Below the pieces are notes generated by a model. The model did no database searches. It was not told the DNA's origin and worked only from the letters and a program-made list of their open reading frames with translations. From Lacinutrix algicola (GTDB lineage: Bacteria; Bacteroidota; Bacteroidia; Flavobacteriales; Flavobacteriaceae): a DNA stretch of 64,000 nt. Made by a program: the position numbers and the translations under genes. Location of the stretch: NCBI RefSeq assembly GCF_001418085.1, contig NZ_LIQH01000042.1:20534-84533 (forward strand). The letters run 5' to 3'. Shown here piece by piece: positions 16,608 to 25,013 of the stretch (its first letter is position 1; each line of letters opens with the position of its first letter).

Positions 16608-17117
16608 TTATTTTATTAAGATACTTTCTTCAATCATTCTTTTTATATTATCTTTTAAATCGGCATAAGGAACAGCGTTTTGAGGATCATTTGATTCATA
16701 AATGATATCGTAAGAGTTTACACTGCTACTTTTGTTTTTGAATGATACTTCATATTTTTTGTTATTGACTTCATATTCATATAGATGTATGTAAAATGAA
16801 ATACCATCACTATTAGATTTTATTTTTTCAGTCGATATAAGGGTACCTTTTGTGATTATTCCATTTGATAGAATATTCGCAATACGTTTTTTTTTGTAGT
16901 ACCATTGAATTAAACTGATAATATAAATTAGTTGAAATACGATTGCTAATCCTTTCCACATAAAAATATTTGAAGAAAAAAATCTTGGTTCAGGGCTAAA
17001 TAAATCAATATCAACAACAAATAACAAAAGACTAAATAGAACAATTATATAGCTGTTTTTGTTTAAAGCTTTTTTGACATTAACCTTCTCTTTAATTTGT
17101 ACTTTTCTTATTTTCAA
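16608..17117 (-). CDS. Cassette gene: two-helix membrane protein (DUF3592-like)
   Basis: 169 residues. Two hydrophobic helices (about 26-42 and 53-70) are followed by a basic linker and a beta-rich domain: GIITKGTLISTEKI, YEYEVNNKKYEVSFKN, and VIYESNDPQNAVPY-like ending. The pattern of a strand with Y-x-V-N-x-K-x-Y followed by a D/N-P-x-N-A motif resembles DUF3592 proteins, whose role is not known. The single-gene cassette has perfect 10-bp complementary ends. Confidence 0.6.
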   Translation of the reverse strand: MKIRKVQIKEKVNVKKALNKNSYIIVLFSLLLFVVDIDLFSPEPRFFSSNIFMWKGLAIVFQLIYIISLIQWYYKKKRIANILSNGIITKGTLISTEKIKSNSDGISFYIHLYEYEVNNKKYEVSFKNKSSSVNSYDIIYESNDPQNAVPYADLKDNIKRMIEESILIK

Positions 17118-17140
17118 TATTGATGGGTTAAATAGTTGGC

Positions 17141-17266
17141 AACGTTGTTGTATATGGTTTGTTGCGTGGTTTAAGCCACTAATTTAGTAAATAATTACCG
17201 ACCAAGAAAGTCCGCAAGGACTTTCGTAAGTAGGCAAGAAACCAGCAATAAATTATATACGGTGTT
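17141..17266 (-). repeat. att-like palindromic repeat, type A (E5)
   Basis: Central hairpin GAAAGTCCGCAAGGACTTTC, a compensated variant. It closes AGTTGGCAAC and opens GTTGTACAAC, which is itself palindromic. Confidence 0.9.
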
Positions 17267-17280
17267 GTACAACGTTATTT

Positions 17281-18105
17281 TTAATATTCGATTTTTCTTT
17301 CCCATACAAAACCTAATTCTCCCTTCGAATACCTTTTTTTGGTTATCCAATTTCCTTGTTTGTCATAATTGTATTCCCAATTATTCCAATGTTTTTGAGT
17401 TCCATCTTTATCGTACCAATATTGTGTTAAGATATTGTTTCGCTCATCATAAGTAGAAATAAATTTTGTGTAATCACCATTAGATTTAAATAATTCGGAT
17501 TCAACTTCATTTCCATTTGCATCATACTTGTAATTTCTGGTGTCTTTTACAGTTCCATCTGAATTATACTTTATTTTTTTTATCATCTCATTTTTAGAAT
17601 TATATTCTAATTCTGTTTTAAAGACTTTATTTGATTTAGGATTACCTCCAATTCTTGATGTTACATTTCCGTTTGTATCATATTCATTTTTTTGTAAATA
17701 AACCAATTCATTATCGGTGTTATAATTTTTAAACTCTGTAACATTTCCGTTATTGTCAATTGTTGTAGCATAATATTTTTTCAAGTTTCCTTTTGAATCG
17801 AAGATTGTTCCTTTTATTGGATTCCCACTTTCGTCTTTTTTAATTTTAGTAATTTCATAAATATTGCCTTCGCCATCATATTGACCATATTCAATTATTT
17901 TTTCATTATCATCATACACATCATATCTTTCGAGATGGTCATTTGTAAATACAGAATCTCGTGGCATTTCAGCAGTCCTTTTTGCACTGTAAGATGCCTG
18001 AATAGTTTTCTTAATTTTCGGACTTTCTTCCGCACTTTGAGCACGAATAATAGAAGTTGAGCAAATTAATGCTAATGTCAATAAAAGTATGTTTTTCGTT
18101 TTCAT
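17281..18105 (-). CDS. Cassette gene: secreted YD-repeat-like protein
   Basis: 274 residues with a signal peptide (LLLTLALICSTSIIRAQS). The mature part is built from about eight units of roughly 22-25 residues with the pattern Y-D-x-x-G-N followed by a hydrophobic strand (EYDTNGNVTSRIGG, KYDANGNEVESEL, TYDERNNILTQYW, NYDKQGNWITKKR). That is the YD/RHS-type beta repeat. Such proteins wrap as extracellular beta structures, but there is no RHS toxin core or C-terminal toxin here. It could bind carbohydrate or act at the surface. Single-gene cassette. Confidence 0.72.
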   Translation of the reverse strand: MKTKNILLLTLALICSTSIIRAQSAEESPKIKKTIQASYSAKRTAEMPRDSVFTNDHLERYDVYDDNEKIIEYGQYDGEGNIYEITKIKKDESGNPIKGTIFDSKGNLKKYYATTIDNNGNVTEFKNYNTDNELVYLQKNEYDTNGNVTSRIGGNPKSNKVFKTELEYNSKNEMIKKIKYNSDGTVKDTRNYKYDANGNEVESELFKSNGDYTKFISTYDERNNILTQYWYDKDGTQKHWNNWEYNYDKQGNWITKKRYSKGELGFVWERKIEY

Positions 18106-18120
18106 TTTTTAATGTTGTAC

Positions 18121-18245
18121 AACGGTTACGTATAAGGATTGTGCGTTTTTGTTTGCTGGGATTTTCCGCAGGAAAATCAGAAGCTAGCAAAAGAAGCACT
18201 TCCATTGTTTCAGGACTAAATTAAGCATTATTTTTATACAATGTT
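18121..18245 (-). repeat. att-like palindromic repeat, type B variant (E6)
   Basis: Central hairpin GGATTTTCCGCAGGAAAATC. The right end reads TATACAATGTT instead of TATACGGTGTT. It closes GTTGTACAAC and opens GTTGCCGT. Confidence 0.85.
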
Positions 18246-18441
18246 GCCGTACGTTACAGGAATTATTTTATCTACTTAAGAGTTGCGCAAAGCTTAGTAA
18301 ATCGGTTTAACAAAGATTGCGTGGGAGTGAGGTCAGTCGTACGCAAAGATTGCGCAATTAATGTATCGGAAACCGTTATTACTTTAATCGACTTTTGAGT
18401 GAATTACCGTTTTTTGAGCCGAGTGAGCAATGGACGGCAAC
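18243..18441 (-). other. Gene-less cassette (~200 bp)
   Basis: This unit has intact, matching ends (GTTGCCGT and ACGGCAAC) between two intact repeats but no credible reading frame: the minus strand has no ATG and all frames are broken. It contains an 11-bp direct repeat CAAAGATTGCG at 18311 and 18344. It may be a dead passenger, a promoter or RNA-coding cassette; no known RNA family is recognised. Confidence 0.6.
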
Positions 18442-18561
18442 GTGTTTGTATATGGTTTGTTGCGTGTTTAAGCCACTAATTTAGCAAATACAAACCAAAT
18501 AGAAAATCCGCGAGGATTTTCGTAAGTAAGCTCGAACTAGCCATTAATTATACACGGTGTT
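18439..18561 (-). repeat. att-like palindromic repeat, type A (E7)
   Basis: Central hairpin GAAAATCCGCGAGGATTTTC; right arm CTAGCCATTAATTATACACG. It closes ACGGCAAC and opens GTTACCTGC. Confidence 0.9.
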
Positions 18562-19376
18562 ACCTGCTGGCTTTTATTATTTCAGTTGTTTGGTCTGTTA
18601 TACTTTTCGTTTGTAATTCAATACTAAATGCTTCTAATTCCGTTTTTAAATTCATTTCCATTTCCAGATAGAATTTGGTAAAGAATTCTTTTTCGATGTC
18701 ATAGTTTATTTGTCCTTTTCCAGTTCCGTCCAATTCCATTTCGTAATCTTTAGTTGCTGATTTTATAGTATAAACTTGGTCAAGGTCAAAATATCCAATT
18801 CCGTTTTCTACTTTTCTCAAAGTGTAAATTGAATTAATTTCCATTTCAATTGTGACATCTGCAATTGGCATTGACATTGGGTTTTTTCTGCTCAAAACTT
18901 TCTCCAACTTTAATTTTTCTATTAGGATACTTGATTTGATTCATCATTGATTCCATTGCAGGAAGTAAAGTTCTCTTTTTTTCTTCTGTCATTGTCGAAG
19001 AATAAATTGAGTCAATTTTAGTCTTTCCGTCAACTGATTTTCCGAAAAATTTGGTTCCGCTTGTTAAAGATGGATTATTGGATTCTAACAATTCTATGTC
19101 AATCGGAAATTCGTTTCCTTTCAGTCTACCTGTTTTAGAAATACTTTTTAAAAGACTTGTATCTTTAGTTATAGTAGGATTTTCAACTCCGTTATTTTTT
19201 AAATTTTGAAGTATTTCGTCAGATGCAATATATTTTACATTGTTTTCCGAAATCTGTTTTTGAGTTAACGTATAGTTGTAATTTGGTAAGTAGCCAACTT
19301 TAAAATCAATTTCCTCTTGACTTTTGCACGAAGTAATTGATATTGTCAATAAAATAAGTAGGATTGTTTTCTTCAT
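18560..19376 (-). pseudogene. Cassette gene: DUF6263-like lipoprotein split by a poly-A frameshift
   Basis: Two overlapping minus-strand frames (19376 to 18846 and 18907 to 18560) together encode one ~270-residue lipoprotein: signal ending LLTISITSC, then FKVGYLPNYNYTLTQKQ and a C-terminal part ending IIKASR. The join falls at a run of six A (18882-18887). With one A fewer, GESFEQK continues directly into NPMSMPIADVTIEMEINS, the second frame. The resulting protein looks like DUF6263 family members (periplasmic, beta-rich, unknown function). The split may be real, slippage-prone, or a base-calling error. Confidence 0.7.
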
Positions 19377-19402
19377 TCGGTTTTTTTTTTCAGCTTGCAG
19401 GT

Positions 19403-19526
19403 AACGTTTATGTATAAGAATAGTTGCGGGTTTGTATGCGAGGATTTTCCGAAGGAAAATCAGACGTTACAAACACGCAACGACCTTTGATTAAGCACTA
19501 AGCAGCAATTATTTTTATACGGTGTT
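19403..19526 (-). repeat. att-like palindromic repeat, type B (E8)
   Basis: Outer arms GTATAAGAATAGTTGC and GCAATTATTTTTATAC; inner arms GGGTTTGTATGCGAGGATTT and its partner with ACAAACACGCAAC; central hairpin GATTTTCCGAAGGAAAATC. It closes GCAGGTAAC and opens GTTACCACCA. This is the type example of class B. Confidence 0.9.
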
Positions 19527-19538
19527 ACCACCAGTTTT

Positions 19539-20357
19539 TTAATCGCAACCACCACATCCTCCACAACTACTACAGCCACTATCGTCAGAAGAACAGCCTG
19601 AAGCATCAAACTCAGAATCAAACGAATCTAAGGTGTCATCAAAACTATCAAAATATGAATCAAACATATAATCATCTTCAAAAAAGTCAATGTAAAGCCA
19701 CCAATCAGAATCAGAATCATAAGTGTCGTTATATAAAACTTTCTGTTGATTTAGTAATTCTTTATCGATTGTTTTTAAAAGTTGAAAATCTAAGTTTTTT
19801 AATAAAAAAATATTACCTCCAATACTGAGTAACAACTCTAATCCTTTCTTTTTGTCATTATGAAGTAGATGGTCTATTTTTTTGTCAATTTCGTTTAAAT
19901 AGTTTGATATTTCTTTTTGTAGTTTATTTCCGTTGTCTGTTAATTTATTTAGCTTAAATATATTTAATAAAAATGATTGCTTAAAATATGGATTGATTTC
20001 TCGATTGCTTCTTGTCGATTTTTTATAACTCCAGCTTCCATTTGAAGTATCGTATGCCATTTTTATAAAATTCTTAAATAGTATTTGAATTGATGGACTT
20101 TTTATAAATGGGCTTAAATAAATTAATTCGTGATTTTTTGGTTTGTATTTATTAAAATTTTTACCTGAAACCACATATGTATAAGTCCTAATATATTTAT
20201 CTCTAGGGTGAGATTTTTTATTTGTTTCCTTAATTTCAATTACCTTTTTGAGAAGTAAATCCATAAAGGTAAATTTCATTAAATCTTTAAATTGTACAGA
20301 AGAACAATCTTTAACAAGCATTGTTTCAGCAGGTGTTATTTGAGATAGTATTTTCAT
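19539..20357 (-). CDS. Cassette gene: cytosolic-type protein with Cys/Gly-rich C-terminal tail (TIGR04222-like)
   Basis: 272 residues. The first ~200 are helical and charged without a signal peptide. An acidic stretch (repeats of DSFDDTLDSFDSEFD) leads into a terminal Cys-rich tail, CSSDDSGCSSCGGCGGC. Such Cys/Gly tails are typical of TIGR04222-type proteins, which often neighbour GRDP-like proteins, as here. The tail could bind metal or anchor the protein. It starts on the last base of the upstream GRDP-like gene, so the two form a translationally coupled pair sharing one cassette. Function unknown. Confidence 0.65.
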   Translation of the reverse strand: MKILSQITPAETMLVKDCSSVQFKDLMKFTFMDLLLKKVIEIKETNKKSHPRDKYIRTYTYVVSGKNFNKYKPKNHELIYLSPFIKSPSIQILFKNFIKMAYDTSNGSWSYKKSTRSNREINPYFKQSFLLNIFKLNKLTDNGNKLQKEISNYLNEIDKKIDHLLHNDKKKGLELLLSIGGNIFLLKNLDFQLLKTIDKELLNQQKVLYNDTYDSDSDWWLYIDFFEDDYMFDSYFDSFDDTLDSFDSEFDASGCSSDDSGCSSCGGCGGCD

Positions 20358-20848
20358 TAATTTTTAAATAGTAGTTTAGGTATAATCCAATTCCTTTTTC
20401 TATTAATTCTTGTAAAGTGAATTTCATTAAATCTTGTTTCAACATCAAGCCAAATGTCTTTAGGTGGCTTTTCATTAAATAATGATTCGTAAAATTCAAG
20501 TGTTTTTAAATACTGTTCTTTAAATAAAGTTCTTTCCTCTGAACCTTTTGTTGGTCCATGATGGATGTTTTTATTTAGAGTATTCTTACAAAGTTCAATC
20601 CAATATGACTCTGTGTAAAGTAAATGAAGATGCCAAACTTGGTCAATTTGGTCTGAAGGTGTCTGAGAAAAATCTGAAATAGTAATTAGAAAAATAAATT
20701 TTTTATATTCCAAAATCGTTCTCAACGAATATTCGATTGACCAGTCATTTTCCCTAGCTAATCTATCCGTAAATGTGAAAGAAGAATCTATATCGTCAAT
20801 TTCGAAATTTTGAATTTTATCCCATATTTGATTTTGTTCTTCGGTCAT
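20357..20848 (-). CDS. Cassette gene: glycine-rich-domain-protein-like (GRDP-like) protein
   Basis: 163 residues, no signal peptide. The core motif is DQVWHLHLLYTESYWIELC near residues 68-86, followed by NKNIHHGPTKGSEE near 91-104. This W-H-L-H-x-x-Y-x-x-x-Y-W and H-H-G-P-T-K-G pattern is the GRDP-like family signature, with two His clusters that could bind metal. The family is widespread but without a proven biochemical role. It is the first gene of the two-gene cassette and overlaps the Cys-tail gene by one base. Confidence 0.75.
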   Translation of the reverse strand: MTEEQNQIWDKIQNFEIDDIDSSFTFTDRLARENDWSIEYSLRTILEYKKFIFLITISDFSQTPSDQIDQVWHLHLLYTESYWIELCKNTLNKNIHHGPTKGSEERTLFKEQYLKTLEFYESLFNEKPPKDIWLDVETRFNEIHFTRINRKRNWIIPKLLFKN

Positions 20849-20864
20849 TTTGGTAATTGGTGGT

Positions 20865-20991
20865 AACGTTTATGTATATGGAAAGTTACGTGCTTGTGTG
20901 CGAGGATTTTCCGAAGGAAAATCAGAAGCTAACAAACAAAGCAACTGACATTGGTTTAGGATAAAACTAGCAATTTTTTATATACGGTGTT
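20865..20991 (-). repeat. att-like palindromic repeat, type B (E9)
   Basis: Central hairpin GGATTTTCCGAAGGAAAATC; right end CAATTTTTTATATACGGTGTT. It closes TGGTGGTAAC and opens GTTGCCATT. Confidence 0.9.
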
Positions 20992-21142
20992 GCCATTTCG
21001 TTGTTTTTTTTCTTACAATTTTGGTCAGTTGTCAAATTCTTTTTTTGCGTTTCGCTAATAAGTCTGCCGCAACAGTTGCGTATTGCTTTGGTCAGTCAGA
21101 TGTTTTTTGAGTTTTTGTTCCGCAACTTGCTCAAATCCGATT

Positions 21143-21418
21143 TCAAAAGAAACTTCCGATTGTAATGATAGAACAAATAGCTAATAATAAAACGCTAATT
21201 ATTATTAAGGAATTCTTTTGATTTTTTATTAAATAATTTATTCCGATGACTAAAAATACAATTTGTGCAATAAGAAATGGTATTGTCAACATTTCTCTAA
21301 AAACTCTAATTAATACAAAATCTATTTCATAAAAGTTAATCAGCCCAATCAGTATAAAGTAAGATACAATTGCAAAATTCACAATTATCAAGTTTCTATT
21401 TGTTATTAATTTGTTCAT
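21143..21418 (-). CDS. Cassette gene: small three-helix membrane protein
   Basis: 91 residues with three hydrophobic helices (about 9-27, 42-62 and 68-90) and almost no loops. No family recognised. It is the only gene of its cassette; about 150 bp of non-coding sequence with two GTCAGT and several CGCAAC strings separates its stop from the cassette left end. That spacing is unusual, because most array genes end within 15 bp of the repeat, and suggests a lost second gene. Confidence 0.55.
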   Translation of the reverse strand: MNKLITNRNLIIVNFAIVSYFILIGLINFYEIDFVLIRVFREMLTIPFLIAQIVFLVIGINYLIKNQKNSLIIISVLLLAICSIITIGSFF

Positions 21419-21454
21419 TTTTTTCGAGTTTGAGTGCGTTCCGCAATGAATGGC

Positions 21455-21577
21455 AACGTGTTTGTATATGGTTTGTTGCGTGTTTAAGCACTAAATTTAG
21501 CAAATAAAAACCGAATAGAAAATCCGCGAGGGTTTTCGTAAGCAGGCTAGAACTAGCAATAAATTATATACGGTGTT
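21455..21577 (-). repeat. att-like palindromic repeat, type A (E10)
   Basis: Central hairpin GAAAATCCGCGAGGGTTTTC; outer arms GTATATGGTTTGTTGCG and AGCAATAAATTATATAC. It closes AATGGCAAC and opens GTTAGCAATA. Confidence 0.92.
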
Positions 21578-21589
21578 AGCAATAGTTAT

Positions 21590-22339
21590 TTAGTACTGTA
21601 TAAATGTCTTTCGCTTAAAAGATATAACTTTAGTCTTATCAGCAGCATCAATCGCTATTGCATTATATTCATTTTCTCCTTCTTTCATATCGATGATTTT
21701 TTGAGTTATTGACCAGTAAAACACTTTGTTTTTTGGGTCAAATTCAAAAGATACTTTGTCAATCGGCTCAATTTCATTGTTCGTTTCTTTTGCTATTTCT
21801 ATTACTTCACATAAATCTAAATTATCATCAATAATTTTATAGTCAGATTTTGATGGAAAATTGAATTCAGACACAATATTTTCGTTTTCATCTAATGCTA
21901 TTCCAACACAATATTTTATCGAATCTGTTGGTATAAAGTAATAGTCAAAAAAATATTTAGCATTGCACTTTTCCATATCAACAGATGGTCCTCTTGTTTT
22001 AAACTTTTGAATACTGTCGGGATAGCTAATTTGGACAGAATAAAATTCTAATTTAGAAAACAACTTTTCTCCAGCGTACTCTTTTATTTTATTCTCTAAT
22101 CGAGTTTTAATAGGTAATACTTTGTCAGCTATTTGATTAATGTCAATTGGGTTATTCAGAATATTCCATTCTTTAGATTTATCACCAGTAAATGAAAAAT
22201 TATAAGTTGGACATCTAAAAGTGTAATCTATTGAATTAAAATCTCCACCTAAACCAATATTTTCATTGTCAATGCACTTTTCTTGCGCATTACACGAGAA
22301 TGATGACAAAATTAAAATTAGTGCAATTAGTTTGTTCAT
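21590..22339 (-). CDS. Cassette gene: lipoprotein of unknown function
   Basis: 249 residues; the signal ends LSSFSCNAQE, so it is lipidated or cleaved. The mature part alternates beta strands with short helices and has four scattered Cys. The C-terminus (FEFDPKNKVFYWSITQKI, then NAIAIDAADKTKVISFKRKTF) has the strand-turn-strand feel of periplasmic PepSY-like domains, but no decisive motif is present. Single-gene cassette with 10-bp perfect ends, shared exactly (GTTAGCAATA) with a second cassette at 27152. Confidence 0.6.
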   Translation of the reverse strand: MNKLIALILILSSFSCNAQEKCIDNENIGLGGDFNSIDYTFRCPTYNFSFTGDKSKEWNILNNPIDINQIADKVLPIKTRLENKIKEYAGEKLFSKLEFYSVQISYPDSIQKFKTRGPSVDMEKCNAKYFFDYYFIPTDSIKYCVGIALDENENIVSEFNFPSKSDYKIIDDNLDLCEVIEIAKETNNEIEPIDKVSFEFDPKNKVFYWSITQKIIDMKEGENEYNAIAIDAADKTKVISFKRKTFIQY

Positions 22340-22349
22340 AATTATTGCT

Positions 22350-22473
22350 AACGTTTATGTATAAGGAAAGTTGCGTGTTTGTGTGCGAGGATTTTCCAAA
22401 GGAAAATCAGAAGCTAGCAAACAAGCAACTAACTTTGGTTTAGCTAAAACTAGCAATTTTTTTATACGGTGTT
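22350..22473 (-). repeat. att-like palindromic repeat, type B (E11)
   Basis: Central hairpin GGATTTTCCAAAGGAAAATC; GCTAGCAAACAAGCAACTAAC on the right inner arm. It closes TATTGCTAAC and opens GTTGTGCTTA. Confidence 0.9.
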
Positions 22474-22485
22474 GTGCTTAGTATT

Positions 22486-22956
22486 TTATTTTAATAAGTT
22501 ATTTACTTGGTTTTCAATTATATGTTTAAAATCAATTAACTTAATATATGTCGAATCAGATTTAAGTTCGATAATGTAGGGTCGAGTTTGAGTTATTAGA
22601 TTAAATTGTTGTAAGAATACATTTTTTGTCAAATCAAATTCTATATCTTGATATAATTCTTCATTGATTAACTCAAAATTTATTAAGTCAGTTTTAGCAT
22701 TAAACTTAATTTCTAATTTATCTGAATTAAAACCAGGTAGAATAGCAGTTGAGTCAGACGTTTTAAAATGAATTATTTCTTTTCCTTCGTATCCTGCAAT
22801 ATTGTATTTTATTCTTGCTTTTCTAGAAACCGTTTGAGGAAAAATTTCTTTTCCATTGTGCGTGGATTTTAAAATAATCCAAAGTCCATCTAACTCAGGT
22901 TTGTTTTCACAACTTAAAAAAAATATAGTTAATAGAAGAAATAGGAAGTTTTTCAT
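22486..22956 (-). CDS. Cassette gene: small lipoprotein, lipocalin-like size
   Basis: 156 residues with the lipoprotein signal FLLLTIFFLSC. It begins ELDGLWIILKSTHNGKEIFP, a G-x-W opening followed by alternating strands, the layout of lipocalin-like domains in flavobacteria. No conserved ligand residues can be named. Single-gene cassette with 10-bp perfect ends. Confidence 0.55.
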   Translation of the reverse strand: MKNFLFLLLTIFFLSCENKPELDGLWIILKSTHNGKEIFPQTVSRKARIKYNIAGYEGKEIIHFKTSDSTAILPGFNSDKLEIKFNAKTDLINFELINEELYQDIEFDLTKNVFLQQFNLITQTRPYIIELKSDSTYIKLIDFKHIIENQVNNLLK

Positions 22957-22973
22957 TTGTCAATATTAAGCAC

Positions 22974-23099
22974 AACGTTGTTGTGTATGATTAGTTGCGT
23001 GGTTGAGCAACTAAATTAGTAAACTTTTACGAACCCGTGAATATTCCGCAGGAATATTCGCAAGTAAGCTCAATAAAGCAATTAATTATACACGGTGTT
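22974..23099 (-). repeat. att-like palindromic repeat, type A variant (E12)
   Basis: Central hairpin GAATATTCCGCAGGAATATTC, a fully compensated variant. It closes TAAGCACAAC and opens GTTGTGAGCA. Confidence 0.9.
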
Positions 23100-23111
23100 G
23101 TGAGCAGTGCT

Positions 23112-23990
23112 TTATTCGGTTGCTAATATTTGACTTATAATACCAATGAATCTTTCATTCCATTTTTTATAATCGTGTCCACCATCATATTCATTAATTT
23201 CTGCAAATAAGTTCAGCTCTTTATATTTTGATTTTAAAAAATCGGCATCTTCTTTTAGAAAGAACGGTTCTTTACTTCCGAACTCCAAATATAGTTTAGG
23301 ATAATCTACATTCTGCTTCCAAGTGTTTGATTGAATATCTCCACCAAATGTTGAAAAACAAAGAAAAGTTCCAATTGTGGTTGGATAATTATTTAATAAA
23401 CTTAATCCAAATCCTGCGCCATTAGATACACCATAAAAATATCTGTTTTGTTTATTTAGCTTTTGGTTAAACTTATTTTCTACGTTTGATATTAATTCGT
23501 TATTAAAGTAGAGCATATGGTTTTTAAATCTATTTGCCAGTAAAGAATCTTTGCTTGTGCTTGCATTATCATTAATATATTCAAAATTCCTAAATTGTAA
23601 ATAGACTTTGTCTCCATTTCCCATAGTAACACTAGTGCTATCAGCAATTTTATTATTAGAATGACTTACAACTAATATTATGGGTTTAATAATTCGATTG
23701 TCGATTAAGGAATCTAATGTTATTTTATAAAAACTCTTTTCTTTTATTTCATTACCATCGGTTGCATACAAGATTGGATATTTTTTGTCTTTATCAAACC
23801 CTTTTGGCAAATAGACATTATGTTTTCGATATTCACTCAACTGTTTACTGTAAATAGAATCAGTAAAAAATTCAGATTTTGAAATAGTTGTTGATTTTTG
23901 AGATTCACAGGAAGTAGTTAAAATCCCTAAAATTCCAATTAAAAATGTTCCGATTATTATTCTCATTCTATGTTTTTTTGCATTGCTCAC
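23112..23990 (-). CDS. Cassette gene: esterase-D-like alpha/beta-hydrolase lipoprotein
   Basis: 292 residues with a lipobox (LGILTTSC). Features of the putative esterase (enterochelin-esterase/esterase D) family: KHNVYLPKGFDKDKKYPILYATDG near residues 53-76, the nucleophile elbow YGVSNGAGFGLSLL near residue 187 (Ser in GVSNG), an acid candidate in the LEFGSKEPFF region, and His in EYDGGHDYKKWNERF near residue 269. Family members hydrolyse ester bonds of siderophores or feruloyl/acyl groups. The substrate here is unknown. Single-gene cassette; its right cassette end has lost its AAC. Confidence 0.8.
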   Translation of the reverse strand: MSNAKKHRMRIIIGTFLIGILGILTTSCESQKSTTISKSEFFTDSIYSKQLSEYRKHNVYLPKGFDKDKKYPILYATDGNEIKEKSFYKITLDSLIDNRIIKPIILVVSHSNNKIADSTSVTMGNGDKVYLQFRNFEYINDNASTSKDSLLANRFKNHMLYFNNELISNVENKFNQKLNKQNRYFYGVSNGAGFGLSLLNNYPTTIGTFLCFSTFGGDIQSNTWKQNVDYPKLYLEFGSKEPFFLKEDADFLKSKYKELNLFAEINEYDGGHDYKKWNERFIGIISQILATE

Positions 23991-24111
23991 GTTGTTGTAT
24001 AAGATTAGTTGCGTGGTTTAAGCACTAAAGTTAGCAAATAAATCACAGATAGAAAGTCCGCGAGGACTTTCGTAAATAGGCTAAAACCAGCAATTAATTT
24101 TATACGGTGTT
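23988..24111 (-). repeat. att-like palindromic repeat, type A variant with shortened left core (E13)
   Basis: Central hairpin GAAAGTCCGCGAGGACTTTC. The left end reads TGCTCACGTTG where TGCTCACAACGTTG is expected from its partner GTTGTGAGCA, so three bases of the AAC core are lost. It opens GTTGGCAAC. Confidence 0.88.
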
Positions 24112-24123
24112 GGCAACTGGCTT

Positions 24124-24846
24124 TTATCTATTTTTCCAATTCTTAAAATATTTTTTAAGCTCTTCAAACCTTTTCGGCTCTTTAATCAATTCATGTATCC
24201 AAATAGGTTCCAGATAATCTCCAGTTGAATCTTCTCCATTATTGTCATCTAAATATATCTTTCGAGCCTGTTCGATTTTTTCTAACCACTTTGATTCTGG
24301 ATTCTTGAGAATTTCAAAAGCGACAACTTTTTTCATTGCTATTTTCTTTGTTTTGTAATCTGTTTCATTATAATTTAAATGATAACTTCTTGGCAGTTCT
24401 TTAAACAAAGGAATTGAATCGAACATTCGATATTGATGGATTAATTCCGTTTTCTTAATCAAGTGCTTTCCAATAGAGTCGTTAATTATCTTTTTAGATT
24501 CTTTTGAAGAATAGACATCATTACCCCAAGTATGAGCTATAAAATAAATTTCTTTTGCATCTGGACTAAAATTCCCAATGTTATATTTCGTTTTTCCAGT
24601 CCTTTTTAAATTATGCAATTCGAAGTCAAATAATTTAGTCCAATTATAATGGTCGTCTTGATATAAATAAAATCCGTTTGAGTGCATTCCGTAATAACCA
24701 CCATTTATCAGAGTGACAAAGCCTTCGTGTATTTCGCCACTTTCAGTCGTTATTCGACAAACAGCTTGAACACTTGGGTCTCCAACATCAACATAGTTTG
24801 TAGATGTTATAGAAAAAAATGTTATAAATATTATCAAGTATTTCAT
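24124..24846 (-). CDS. Cassette gene: exported protein of unknown function
   Basis: 240 residues with a short signal-like hydrophobic N-terminus (YLIIFITFFSITS). The first half holds a small beta domain (CRITTESGEIHEGFVTLING, YYGMHSNGFYLY) reminiscent of SH3-like barrels; the rest is helical and charged. No family recognised. It is alone in its cassette, whose 9-bp ends (GTTGGCAAC/GTTGCCAAC) are identical to those of the next cassette. Confidence 0.55.
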   Translation of the reverse strand: MKYLIIFITFFSITSTNYVDVGDPSVQAVCRITTESGEIHEGFVTLINGGYYGMHSNGFYLYQDDHYNWTKLFDFELHNLKRTGKTKYNIGNFSPDAKEIYFIAHTWGNDVYSSKESKKIINDSIGKHLIKKTELIHQYRMFDSIPLFKELPRSYHLNYNETDYKTKKIAMKKVVAFEILKNPESKWLEKIEQARKIYLDDNNGEDSTGDYLEPIWIHELIKEPKRFEELKKYFKNWKNR

Positions 24847-24876
24847 TTTTCAACGTGATGTTTTGTGCTTGTTGCC

Positions 24877-25001
24877 AACGTGATTGTGTATGGTTAGTTG
24901 CGTGATTTAGGCACTAAGTTAGCAAATAAATCACAGATAGAATATTCCGCAGGAATGTTCGTAAGTAGGCTTAAAACAAGCAATTAATTATACACGGTGT
25001 T
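24877..25001 (-). repeat. att-like palindromic repeat, type A variant (E14)
   Basis: Central hairpin GAATATTCCGCAGGAATGTTC (one G-T pair). It closes GTTGCCAAC and opens GTTGGCAAC. Confidence 0.9.
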
Positions 25002-25013
25002 GGCAACTGTAAT

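Noticed and set aside
17281..18105. RHS-type polymorphic toxin
   Set aside because: There are only about eight YD-like repeats, no RHS core motif and no variable C-terminal toxin domain.
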